Source: Spirogloea muscicola (lineage: Eukaryota; Streptophyta; Zygnematophyceae; Spirogloeales; Spirogloeaceae). From it: a DNA stretch of 24,925 nucleotides. Where the stretch lies: assembly GCA_009602725.1 (NCBI GenBank), contig WELB01000241.1, forward strand, positions 23,671-48,595, given 5' to 3'. The position numbers were made by a program, and so were the translations under genes. Position 1 is the first letter of the stretch. Each line of letters starts with the position of its first letter. The notes under the pieces are model-generated. The model made no database searches, had not been told where the DNA came from, and was given only the letters and a program-made list of their open reading frames with translations. Of the stretch, positions 1 through 8,282 are shown piece by piece.

Positions 1-1235
1 CCGCCTGCCGTCGGCCCTGGGGCCGCCGGTGGCGGCGGCGAGCGCCGTCGGCGCCGGGAGGAGGGCCGGCGTCTGCGTTGTGACGGCGGCGGGGCCCTCC
101 AGCACCGTCCTGCTGCTGGATGGCCGCTCGCTCGACGTCCTCAGCGTGTCGCGGCGCCTATGGCCGGGCCTGCGGCCGCCGCTCCGGGTCATGGCCGCCG
201 CGCCCAGCCTGCTCGGGGACTGCTTGGCCGTGGCCGGCGGCGGTGCAGGCGCCGGCGCCGCTCTCTGGCGCGGCGAGTCGCTTGCGGAGCTCGCCCAGTA
301 CCGATCGTGGCCGGAGACTGCCGCCGCCGTCCCCGGCGGCATCCGGCAGGCTGTGCCGGCGCCAGGCGGCCGCCTCGTCTTGCTCCTCGGCCGCGCCGCA
401 TGGGCGCTGGTGGACGCCGAAGAGGGCGGCAGCATCCAGAGCCCCGGTGGCGGCGCTGGCGACAGCAGCAGCACCGCGCTGATGGTCTTGGCGCGCGGTG
501 GGCGCCCCGGCGGCAAGGGCAGCGGCACGGCCTGGTCGGGCGGCATGTTCGTCGCCTACGCCGATCCCGGCAGCTCCGGCGACGGCGACGGGGAAGACGA
601 TGACGACGACGACGACAACGACGATAACAGTGGCGGCAGCGACAGCGACGACGCCGCCCTCCTCCTCTGGGACTCCGACGGCGAGGCGGTGCTGCTCTCG
701 CTCGAGCCCCTGCGGCAGCCGGCCGGCAGCTACAGCGGCGCAACCGTGGAGCTTCCAGCAGGCCCCTGCTTCGCCGCGCCAGGTGTCTGCAAGGGTACGC
801 CTCGCAAGTGCCGCTTTACGCAGGCCGGGCGGCGCCTGCTCGTGGGCTCGGCATACAGCGTCGGGTCCGTCGCCAGCGTGGCCATCTGGCGGATTGCCTC
901 GTTGATCGACGGCGGCGGCAGCAGCGTGCTGGCTGCTGAGCTCGTCGAGGAGGCCCGCTTCAGCGCGGGCTGGGGGACGACTACTGCTGGCGGCACTGAG
1001 GGCATCAAGGGAGATCCACCATTGCCACTGCCATCCCCGCCGACGGTGGCTGTGACATGCACAATCCTGCTTGGCAGCGAGGCGGCGGCGCCGGCGCCCA
1101 CACACCTCGCCACGGGCCTGGCCGACGGCACTATCGAGCTGCTGCCGCTCCTGGCCGGCCGCCAAGCCGCTGCCAGCACCGTGCAACGCTTCCGTGGCCA
1201 TCAAGGGGCCGTGCTGTGCATGGCCGAGTTCTTAA
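1..1235 (+). CDS. WDR7: WDR7-like exon 1 (partial): N-terminal WD40 blades
   Basis: Open from base 2 with no in-frame stop. It encodes beta-propeller sequence (STVLLLDGRSLDVLSVSRRL, HLATGLADGTIELLPLL, GHQGAVLCMAEFL). The GTG at 29 is not a start, because the frame is open to the window edge and homologues have about 150 further residues upstream. The exon ends at a consensus donor GTGAGT at 1236 (phase 1). An Asp-rich tract lies at about 580-655. Confidence 0.8.
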
Positions 1236-4200
1236 GTGAGTTCTTGGTACTTTGACCTCCAGTCTGAGACCAAGCGCCGCCGCACCTAACAGCCACTAAC
1301 TTTTCAGTTTCTGGAGTCTGAAGCTTAACCACATTCTTAACCCCTTCCTCGTGCTGCTGACGATGTTGACGGTCAGCCGCTGACGCCACACCTTGCTGGG
1401 CTCGTAGCAGCGCCCAGCTCCGGCGGCGGCGGCAAGGGACTCGGGCGCAGCAACGGTGCTGGCCGACATGTCCTCCTGTCCGGCGGCCAGGACGGCACTG
1501 TGCGCGCATGGGCCCTGGACGATGGCGGCACTCTGCTCGCCGTGCTGCGCCACCACGTGGCGCCGCTGCACAGCCTGGTCCTGCCGCCAGCGGGCACGCC
1601 GCCCCCCTGGGCGGCCTGCTTCCTCTCTGCAGGCGGCGACGGCGGCGTTGCGCTGGTGTCGACCGAGACGTGGCGCTGCGAGCGGCTCCTGCCGGGCCAT
1701 CCGGGCGGCGCGCCACGCTTCATGGTGTGGGAGCCTGCCAAGGGGTACCTCGCCGTTGTGTGCCGCTGCGCCGAGAACGATGCTGGTGATGACAGCAACA
1801 ACGGTGACAGCGACGGCCATGGTGATGGTGGTGGCGATGTCGAGAGCGAGGAGGAAACTGCCGAGGAAGAAGATGGAGGAGATGAGGAGGCCAGCATCAC
1901 CACAACAGCAGTGTCAGGGACCGAAGCCGCGGCGGTGTTCAATCCACGGCAAGATGCTGTCTTGCTCTGGGACCTGCACTCGGGCAGCCTCGATCGCGTG
2001 TCAACCAGCGATGCTGCTCAGGCGCTGCTGTCATTCCTGGCGCACCGCCAGCGCAAGGCCGCCGAGCGGGCTGGCGCTGGCGCTGGTGCTGCGACAGGGC
2101 TTCTTGGCCCGTTGTGGCCACCAGGGGGCCGCGATACTGAGCTCCTATCGCTGCCACAAGAGGAGGGGCCGGCAGGTGGCAGCTCGTCGGCAGCAGTAGC
2201 TGCACCTGCAGCCGCTGCTGCGGCAGCGCCGGCCACGCCGCTGCAGCGCGTCTCCTCGGGGCTCGAGCTCATCGCATCCGTCTTTGCGCCAGCACCTGCT
2301 GTCAGCACAGCGGCTGCTGCAGAAGTGGAGCCACTGCTGGCTAGCGGCAGCCATGCAGCGGACTTGCTGCAGCGGATGGCAGCGAAGCTTCCGCCGGCAG
2401 CAGTCCCAGGCCCTCTGCAGCAGCGGCTAGTGCCGACGCCGCCTCTACCACCGGCTGTTCGAGGCGTGCTGCCGCTGCCGGGCATCCCGGTGCTGCTCTT
2501 TGATGTGCCGGCGCTCCTGACGGCGCCCATCCATCCTCAGCCGCAGCAGCCTCCGGGGGCGAAGCTCGGCATTGGAGCCGGTGCTGAGACTCTGGCAGCC
2601 GCCGCTCCAGCAGCCGAGCCGAGCCAGCTGGACGAGGGCAACGGCAGCGGCAGTGGCGGCAGCGAGGAGGCCGCGGCGCCTGCGGCACTGCGCCTGGCAC
2701 TGGCGCTGCTGCACGAGTGGGGCATCTGTGGCGAGCTCGACGACTGCCTGCATGCAGAGCTGGACATTGCGCCGCCGGCACCGGGGGCTGCCAGCCCAGG
2801 GCTGGCGGGAGATGGCGGTGCCGCCACTCTGTGCCTTCTGGAGCCGCCCTCCTCGCGACTCCACCAATGGGTTGCCTTGCCCGAGTTCTCGGCGTCTCGC
2901 TCACTAGCCATCACTGCGCTTGCGCAGCGCCTTATGGGCATTGCGCCGAACGCCCGCCAGTCCTGCAGGTACACAGGTAGCTCGGACAGCGAAGCCCTGA
3001 TCGTCCTAAGCATACACTCTGCATGCTAAGCCTTGCAGCCTCATCTTACTTAACTTGGAGAGTCCGGCAGCCCCTGTGGCGCTTAGTTCCTCCCAGACAG
3101 AGGCTACTTCATATGATCGGAGGTCCAGCACTTGTAAGGCCTTAGCTTCGGGCTTTGGCACTAGGTCCTGCACAGAATACTTAGCCTCAGCTATATGGGC
3201 TTCTTTCCGCACTTAAGGAATAGAGTACCCGATAATTGGAGTCTTGGGTTTCTGCTTAAGCTTCCGTCATGATCCTGACTCGGTATATGGCCTGTTTGGT
3301 TGGCGCGGCAGCATGCTGGCGTCCCACTACTCGCGCGGCCTGGCTGAGAAGATGCCCAGCTTCGCACCACCATCACTGGAGGTCCGCATCTTCTGCTCTT
3401 CTTAACTTTGTATCGCATCACAGTGTGTCTTCCTTTGGTTGGCACCTCTCTCTCGCTCTCCTCATCCCACCTCCTCCTCAGCTCTCTGCGGAAACCCCTT
3501 CTCTTTCCCAGCTTGATGCGTCACCCTCACACTAACACCTTGCCATATCCCATCTCCCTCTATCCATCCTACCACCAAAATCCTCAATGTAAATCTTAAA
3601 GGAATGAATGCATACAGGATTGCATCTTTGCATCTTTGCCTCCTATCTTCACAAGTGCTTGCAGGATCTTCAATTGGTAGAGTCACTGTCTGCTGGCACT
3701 CGTGTGCAGGTCCTTGCCTGCTACTGGCAGCACCCTGTAGAGCACCTCCGCCAGGCCGCCAAGTCGCTCTTCCACTGCTCCGCGACGCGCTCCTTCCCAC
3801 CCCTCCTGCGCTCGTCCACCTTTCCCTCGCCCCACCCGGTGCTGGCAGCGGCGCCGCTGGTGGCAACTCCCTCCCCCGCCTTCTCACCACCAGCAGACGA
3901 GGGGCTGTGGGACAGCACAGAAATCTATGCATGGCTCCACGGTCCGCTGTCTGAGGAGGGTGTAGCGCGGCCAACGGAGGGCAAAGACGCCCGTGCGGTG
4001 CGCATCGTTGTTGCTGCGGCGCTGGCCATGTGGTATCCTTCGCTCGGGCGCCCAGACCTGCCGCCCGCTGTCACGCTTCCACTGCTGGAGCTCGCGCGTA
4101 GCGCCGCAAGCCTGCACGCCGCCACCGCTGCAGAGTTCCTCGCTGAGGGCATGGCATCCACGTGGCTTCCACTGATCGGGCCCGAAGTTCCACGCCTCAT

Positions 4201-6490
4201 CATCGACGCCTTTGCCCTCACAGAAAGCCTCGGCACCCAGATCGCTCCTGCTGCTGCCACACCTGCCGCCACTGTGCCGGCGCCGGCGTTGGCTGTCCTC
4301 GGCGCTACATTGGCAAGCTCCCTGCCAGTGGCGGTGGTCGTGCGGGAGGTGCTAGGCAGTGCGCTGCTGCCAGCACTGGCCGCCGCTGACGTCCCTGGCT
4401 TCCTGCATGTCATTCAAGGGCAGCTCGGGAGCTCAAGCCCGACCTCACCTGTGCACGTAGTCGCGCTCCTGGCCCTCGTCCGTGCAATCCGAGCCAACCC
4501 TCGCGCCGTCATCCTCTACCTGCAGCAGGCAGCCTCCTGAATCCATTACCATAAACGTACTGTACTTAAGAAGCTCCAAGCCCTGGCCAGACCCAAACCT
4601 TCGTATATTCGCAGAACTCTTGAATCTCACCATGGCACATATGATGCTCTTTATGAGACTAGGATGGAAGCTCCAAAGCTTGACGCTAGTGCCCATCATC
4701 GTACATTTTGATTCCTCCTCGGTTCTGATTGACAGTCAAAGCTCTTGTACGCTGGCAGATAGTAAGCGTCCTCCTGCACACCATGGACCCCGGCAACCCG
4801 ATGCTCCGCCGAACGTGCCTCCAGAGTGCCATGGCCGTGGTCATGGAGCTCGTGCGCAACCTGCCCATGGTTGCATTCCACCGTGGCGGGGGTGGTACTG
4901 GTGGCGCCAGCGGCACATCAGCAGGTGGTGGCTCCCCACGCTTGGCTGTTGGTGATGCTCTCGGCGACATCAGCTGCCTGGGAATCCACATCTACGACCT
5001 CCGCAGGTCTTATTCTGTAAAGCCATCCCATCTAAGAAACCTTATAGCTACCTTAAAGAGCCCCAAATTCCTAACCCCTACATATTTGGTTGGTGATATA
5101 ATGCTCAATAAGTGAAATTTCTTGGCTCTCTAAAGTGATTGCCTGCGCGAAGAAGCTGGAAGATTACCTGTCACATAATTTGGCACACATGGTCATTGAT
5201 TTTGACATGGACATGACCTCGACGTCAATCTCACAGCCAATCCCACTTCATCTTTTAGATAGCTGCAATTGTAAATTCACAGTGCAGGAGCGGCTGCTTC
5301 TTGACGAACTCATGGCCACACTGATTGCCTGCCTTGCCCAGCGTCTCCAAGGTGCGCATCCTGGACGCTAGCGGGCCGCCAGGCCACCCGGGACTCATGG
5401 GGCTGGGCACGGCTGCAGGCAGCAATCACCATGCTGGTGGCGGCAGCCTGCAAGCAATTACGCTTGTCAATCTCGGCGGCATCTCGGCGGTTGCGTTCCT
5501 CGGCGATGGCGAGGGCCTCATTGCCTTCTCTCAGCGTGGCATGGTTCTGCGCTGGTGGTCCCTTGGGGCCAACTGGTGAGTGCCGCGCAATTCTTGCAGG
5601 CGCCACCTCCTGGTTCAGCTTACAACTTGCCGCATTGACCATGACCTCTCAGATCCCTCTCAAAACCCAGTTTTCAGATGTAACGTTTCAATCTTAAGTC
5701 CTTAACCTTCTCATTCTTCGACTTCATTCTTTTACAGTCGTCTTCTTCTTATGCAAGCGGGCAAGTCTACGTGAACAGCCTCAATCACAGCTAACCACCC
5801 TGAAGCTTTGTGTGCCATATCAAGCTGCCTTTTATCACAGCACGGACAGCACATTCCTCCCTTTGCAGAGCCTCTGGCGCCGCTGAACCCTGCTACAGGC
5901 TGAGGACTTCACCATGCAGCTTGCACCCCCTGATGATGCCCATCGTCTGCATGCCAGGTGGCAGAAGCTGAATAGGGGCGTTGTGACAGTGCAATGCACC
6001 AAGATGGTCCTGGTGCCACCATTGCCGGGACTCTCTCAGGCGTCCTTCCCATCCCTCATTGGAACGCTCACAGAGTCTGAGTGCGGCGAGCCCCAGGTGA
6101 GCTCTTGCTAGACCCTGAAAGCAGCATGAAATTTTGAATGTCAAGTTCCTGGTAGGATTTATTACGGGCTTGTAGCCATAGACAACTTGAGTCCTTTTTG
6201 ACAAGCAAGCGAGTAGACAGTGATGCTTCGCCTCGGTTGTTGACTGCTACTGTGTCTGCTGGCGTGCGGTGATGCAATCCGAGCTGCCGAAGTGCTGATC
6301 AGCATGGTCGTCCTCGTGTTGGCAGAGCCCGACGGCACGGCGGTTGTCACAAAGTCTGGCAAGCGGCGGGGCATCACCTTTGCAGCTGGCGCTGCAGACG
6401 CTGGACCTGTCATTCCGGCTGGAGTGGCGGCCCGTCGATCGCCGCATTGCGCTGCACCACCAGGGCAAGGAGGTCAAGAACTTCTCGTGA
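1..6490 (+). CDS. WDR7: WDR7 / Rabconnectin-3 beta-like WD40 protein (5' partial, 8 exons)
   Basis: Spliced gene running in from the left edge. Inferred exons: <1-1235, 1411-2968, 3312-3381, 3710-4528, 4759-5006, 5342-5575, 5958-6096 and 6386-6490 (stop TGA 6488-6490). I chose the junctions by GT/AG sites, phase continuity and agreement with recalled plant WDR7-type proteins. Landmarks in order: GHQGAVLCMAEF, LLSGGQDGTVRAWAL, HHVAPLHSLVLP, FLSAGGDGGVALVSTETW, VLLWDLHSGSLDRV, LAEKMPSFAPPSLE, AALAMWYPSLGRPD, LLHTMDPGNPMLRRTCLQSA, IYDLRSVSKVRILDASGPPG, RWWSLGANWW, VQCTKMVLVPP and TLDLSFRLEW. In animals WDR7 pairs with DMXL proteins (a RAVE-like complex) to promote V-ATPase assembly on endosomal and vacuolar membranes; the same role here is inferred. 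The first WD repeats lie off the window. Long acidic and Ala/Gly-rich insertions swell the loops. Family identity is strong; exact exon edges are moderate. Confidence 0.85.
580..655 (+). repeat. GAC-rich low-complexity tract (poly-Asp) in exon 1
   Basis: Imperfect GAC/GAT/AAC trinucleotide run encoding GDGEDDDDDDDNDDNSGG. It sits in frame in a propeller loop. Confidence 0.9.
1411..2968 (+). CDS. WDR7: WDR7-like exon 2: WD40 blades and linker
   Basis: The phase-1 acceptor is either 1407 or 1410 (two AGs three bases apart, both keep frame). Earlier AGs run into an in-frame stop at 1326. The exon carries the best-conserved WD40 part, a long acidic insert (about 1780-1900), then an Ala-rich linker and the segment GVLPLPGIPVLLFDVPALL typical of the family. 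It ends at CAG/GTACAC, phase 2. Confidence 0.8.
1780..1900 (+). repeat. Acidic low-complexity tract in exon 2
   Basis: Encodes an Asp/Glu/Gly-rich stretch (DAGDDSNNGDSDGHGDGGG, then ESEEETAEEEDGGDEE) between two conserved WD40 strands. It replaces what is a short loop in other members. Confidence 0.85.
3312..3381 (+). CDS. WDR7: WDR7-like exon 3 (short)
   Basis: A 70-bp exon encoding SMLASHYSRGLAEKMPSFAP and PSLE. With acceptor GGCAG at 3311 and a donor at 3382, the joined protein aligns without gaps to the plant-type FYTRNFAEK...PPSLQ region as I recall it. An alternative acceptor at 3260 also keeps frame and would add 17 residues. Confidence 0.65.
3710..4528 (+). CDS. WDR7: WDR7-like exon 4: helical middle/C-terminal domain
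   Basis: Encodes VLACYWQHPVEHLRQAAKSL through RAIRANPRAVILYLQQ, the helical region of the family (AALAMWYPSLGRPD, AAEFLAEGMASTWLPLIG). Acceptor GTGCAG at 3709 joins PPSLE to VLACYWQ in phase 0. Acceptors at 3655 or 3664 also keep frame but add residues without a counterpart. The 3' edge requires a GC donor at 4529, since no suitable GT exists before the in-frame stop at 4538. Confidence 0.7.
4529..4758 (+). other. Probable GC-AG intron of the WDR7-like gene
   Basis: Coding similarity runs to CTGCAGCAG and resumes after CGCTGGCAG at 4758 in the same phase. Joining them gives YLQQ-IVSVLLHTMDP, matching the family without a gap. The intron would start GCAGCC rather than GT. All other introns here have GT starts. 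Confidence 0.55.
4759..5006 (+). CDS. WDR7: WDR7-like exon 5
   Basis: Encodes IVSVLLHTMDPGNPMLRRTC through RLAVGDALGDISCLGIHIYD. This is the family signature before the C-terminal propeller, with a Gly-rich insert at about 4885-4935. The donor CAG/GTCTTA is at 5007, phase 2. Confidence 0.75.
5342..5575 (+). CDS. WDR7: WDR7-like exon 6: C-terminal WD blades
   Basis: The phase-2 split codon AG/C joins IYDLR to SVSKVRILDASGPPGHPG, as in plant-type homologues. It continues to ISAVAFLGDGEGLIAFS and VLRWWSLGAN, and ends at consensus donor GTGAGT (5576). Intronic reading frames at 5135-5371 lack family similarity. Confidence 0.75.
5958..6096 (+). CDS. WDR7: WDR7-like exon 7
   Basis: Encodes WQKLNRGVVTVQCTKMVLVP and the following LPGLSQASFPSLIGTL segment. 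The split codon TG/G gives ANWW, matching plant-type VWWEKLSR...VQCTK. The donor GTGAGC is at 6097, phase 0. Confidence 0.75.
6386..6490 (+). CDS. WDR7: WDR7-like terminal exon 8
   Basis: Encodes LALQTLDLSFRLEWRPVDRR and a short tail ending KEVKNFS, stop TGA 6488-6490. NLDLSYRLEW is the plant-type C-terminal motif. The acceptor is 6385 or, equally in frame, 6397. A further small exon between 6097 and 6385 cannot be excluded; the stretch 6270-6380 is GC-rich. Confidence 0.7.
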   Translation: MALQTLDLSFRLEWRPVDRRIALHHQGKEVKNFS

Positions 6491-7045
6491 CGAGTTGCGT
6501 ACTCCACTGCCATGCTTGCAGCTTGTCAGATTGCACCCGCTTGTGTGGTGCACCACAATCAGCTTCCAAGAGGCTGCCTTTTGGCCAACATTGTGAGTAA
6601 TTTGTGAGTTGGGGTAATTGGTGTGGGGCCATCAGGACCGGCAGTACATGAGCAAGCTCGTGGGCCTGAGGCTTGACCCACGACCCTCATTGCCCAAGGT
6701 GCTGAATGACGGGACAGAGTAGCTACGGGGTCATCCATGTCAGTCTTGCGGAATAGGACGGTAAGCCAGGCGCAGGCACCGCGACAAACTGCAACTCGAG
6801 AAGCTAGTGACGCGATCCCAGACGAGGGAGGAGAAGCAGTACTTGCAAAGCGGGCAGTGGGGAGTAATGAAAACTACAAATTTAACAGGAGGCGATGGCT
6901 GTGGAATGCCAGCACCAAAAGCATGGACGTCTTCAGCCGCCAGAAAGGCTGTCGAGGCCTTCCTAGAAAAGCAGCAGCTCTTGAAAGGCTAGGGATGCCG
7001 AGAGCCAGTCCACGAAAGAATGACAGACCATCTTACTGCTGGTTT
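6491..7045. other. Intergenic stretch with an unrecognised ORF-like patch
   Basis: The first part is probably the WDR7-like 3' UTR. From 6642 an open patch reads DRQYMSKLVGLRLDPRPSLP and stops at 6720. An ATG at 6737 precedes a good donor-like GTAAGC at 6761. A 6807-6992 frame reads REEKQYLQSGQWGVMKTT and ends in AFLEKQQLLKG. These could be small exons of an unknown gene or decayed sequence. I recognise no family. No copies of the downstream repeats are seen before about 7046. Confidence 0.3.
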
Positions 7046-7190
7046 TCTTAGCGCGTCCCCTGGCCCCCTTCTCGTCCTTTATTGATTCTTTTTTGGGCTG
7101 GCTTTCCAGCCCCTATTCTCACTGGGCGAGCACTTTCTTCTATTTTTCCAGCCACCAGTCAATCTGGCCGCGCTTTCTTTTTTTACTGGC
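7046..7190 (+). mobile_element. B-type 3' UTR end joined to a C-type tail
   Basis: A B-type 3' UTR (CCCCTGGCCCCCTTCTCGTC, hairpin, ACTGGGCGAGCACTTTCTTC) is followed at once by a C-type tail (CCAGCCACCAGTCAATCTGG). The order matches the B-in-C nest at 19430-19640, suggesting a copy of the same composite. Confidence 0.65.
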
Positions 7191-7261
7191 CCCTTCGAAC
7201 TCTGTTCATTCTCTTTCTGGGCTGGCTAATCACAGCCATCGCCATCTACTGGAAGAGTCTC

Positions 7262-7415
7262 TTTCTTCGCTAATGGAAAGCGCGGCCAGATTGACTGGTG
7301 GCTGGGAAAGACCAGCCCAAAGGAGAAGAGCGGCCAGATTGACTGGTGACTGGGAAAGAAGAATGAGCTCGCCCATAGAAGAGAAGAAAGTGCCCGCCCA
7401 TTGAGAAAAAAAAAA
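7262..7415 (-). mobile_element. Two C-type tails and a short terminal box
   Basis: Two successive copies of GCGGCCAGATTGACTGGTG with the hairpin arms, then CCCATAGAAG and GCCCGCCCATTGAG boxes and an A-run at 7405-7415. Non-coding 3' end debris. Confidence 0.6.
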
Positions 7416-7820
7416 TTGAGAAGAGGGGCTGGCAAAGCCAACCCAAGAAGAATGGACAATGTTCAAAGCCAAAGAAGTGCCGAAAAACAACATGAGCTCG
7501 CCCATAGAAGAGAGGGGCTGGCAGAAGCCAGCCAAAAAAGAATGGACAAAATCAAAAAGGACTACACTACAAAGTGCAAGAGGAAGCGCGGCCAGATGAA
7601 GAAGGTGCTCGCCCATTGAGAAGAGGGGCTGGCAAAGCCAACCCAAGAAGAATGGACAATGTTCAAAGCCAAAGAAGTGCCGAAAAACAACATGAGCTCG
7701 CCCATAGAAGAGAGGGGCTGGCAGAAGCCAGCCAAAAAAGAATGGACAAAATCAAAAAGGACTACACTACAAAGTGCAAGAGGAAGCGCGGCCAGATGAA
7801 GAAGGTGCTCGCCCATTGAG
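7416..7820 (-). repeat. 200-bp exact tandem repeat (two copies, plus start of a third)
   Basis: Bases 7421-7620 and 7621-7820 read identically, and a third unit starts at 7821 before diverging. Each unit holds two hairpins (GGGGCTGGCAAAGCCAACCC and GGGGCTGGCAGAAGCCAGCC), the terminal box, an A-type 3' UTR piece and part of a C-type tail. The Lys/Arg-rich frames across it simply repeat and are not genes. Confidence 0.9.
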
Positions 7821-7990
7821 AAGAGGGGCTGGCAAAGCCAACCCAAAAAGAATGGACAATGTTCAAAGCCAAAGAAAGAGGTGCTGAAAAAGGACTACAC
7901 TACAAAGTGCAAGACGGTGCAGAGGGAGATGCAGATGGCTGCTCAGTATCCACGTGTGAGCAACAGCAGATCAGAGTAACTCGGAGCAGG
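7816..7990 (-). mobile_element. A-type LINE 3' end
   Basis: Minus strand: last codons of the ORF (SDLLLLTRGY-like, stop complement at 7943-7945), then the A-type UTR (CATCTCCCTCTGCACCGTC, GTAGTGTAGTCC, hairpin, AATGGGCGAGC). 5'-truncated to about 175 bp. Confidence 0.8.
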
Positions 7991-8092
7991 AGAAGCAGAT
8001 TGACTGGTGGCTGGGAAAGGCCAGCCCAAAAGAATGGACAAAGTCTGAGGGAGCCTGAGTGCGAACGACTAGGACTAGGACATCAGCCAGGG
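7991..8092 (-). mobile_element. C-type LINE 3' UTR, left part of an interrupted copy
   Basis: Carries the C-type tail (CAGATTGACTGGTGGCTGGG) and body through CATCAGCCAGGGA. An uninterrupted C copy at 13840-13940 continues GAACGCTCAGTAACC, which here resumes at 12290. The intervening 4.2 kb is therefore inserted. Confidence 0.75.
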
Positions 8093-8282
8093 ACGACTTG
8101 GATCGGCCACACTTTCATTACATGCGCATTGCTAGCGTACAAAGTAATGGAGAGTGTGTTGAGTGATGAAGGGCCTGAGTGGCCGAGTACAAAGGCAAGC
8201 ACATCGACAGACGTACATCGCCATGCTGTTAAGCTGACCTGCTCAGTAACAACGAGTCGGCACATGGAGGTCCCTAACTGAT
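8093..8282 (-). mobile_element. D-type LINE 3' end
   Basis: Minus strand: short coding end resembling SDLYVLTRGY with its stop, then a D-type UTR (GATGTGCTTGCCTTTGTAC). It is more diverged than the D copies at 14.5-16.6 kb. It sits inside the C copy and directly abuts the intact element. Confidence 0.6.
8275..8282. repeat. Left putative target-site duplication of the intact element
   Basis: TAACTGAT here and at 12282-12289 exactly bracket 8283-12281. Confidence 0.6.

Noticed and set aside
158-1204. Long minus-strand open frame in exon 1
   Set aside because: Shadow of GC-rich coding sequence; the plus frame has clear WDR7-type similarity.
3604-3709. Coding sequence upstream of 3710 as part of exon 4
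   Set aside because: The frame is open, but using the acceptor at 3709 gives a gap-free family match; the extra residues have no counterpart. Transcript data could overturn this.
5135-5371. Open frame reading through the WDR7-like intron 5
   Set aside because: No family similarity. The flanking exons join perfectly in phase across 5007-5341.
7401-7819. Lys/Arg-rich frames as a repeat protein
   Set aside because: They are translations of an exact tandem duplication of non-coding LINE tails.
7416-7880. CRISPR-like array
   Set aside because: Units are 200-bp complete tandem copies without unique spacers, in a eukaryotic setting.
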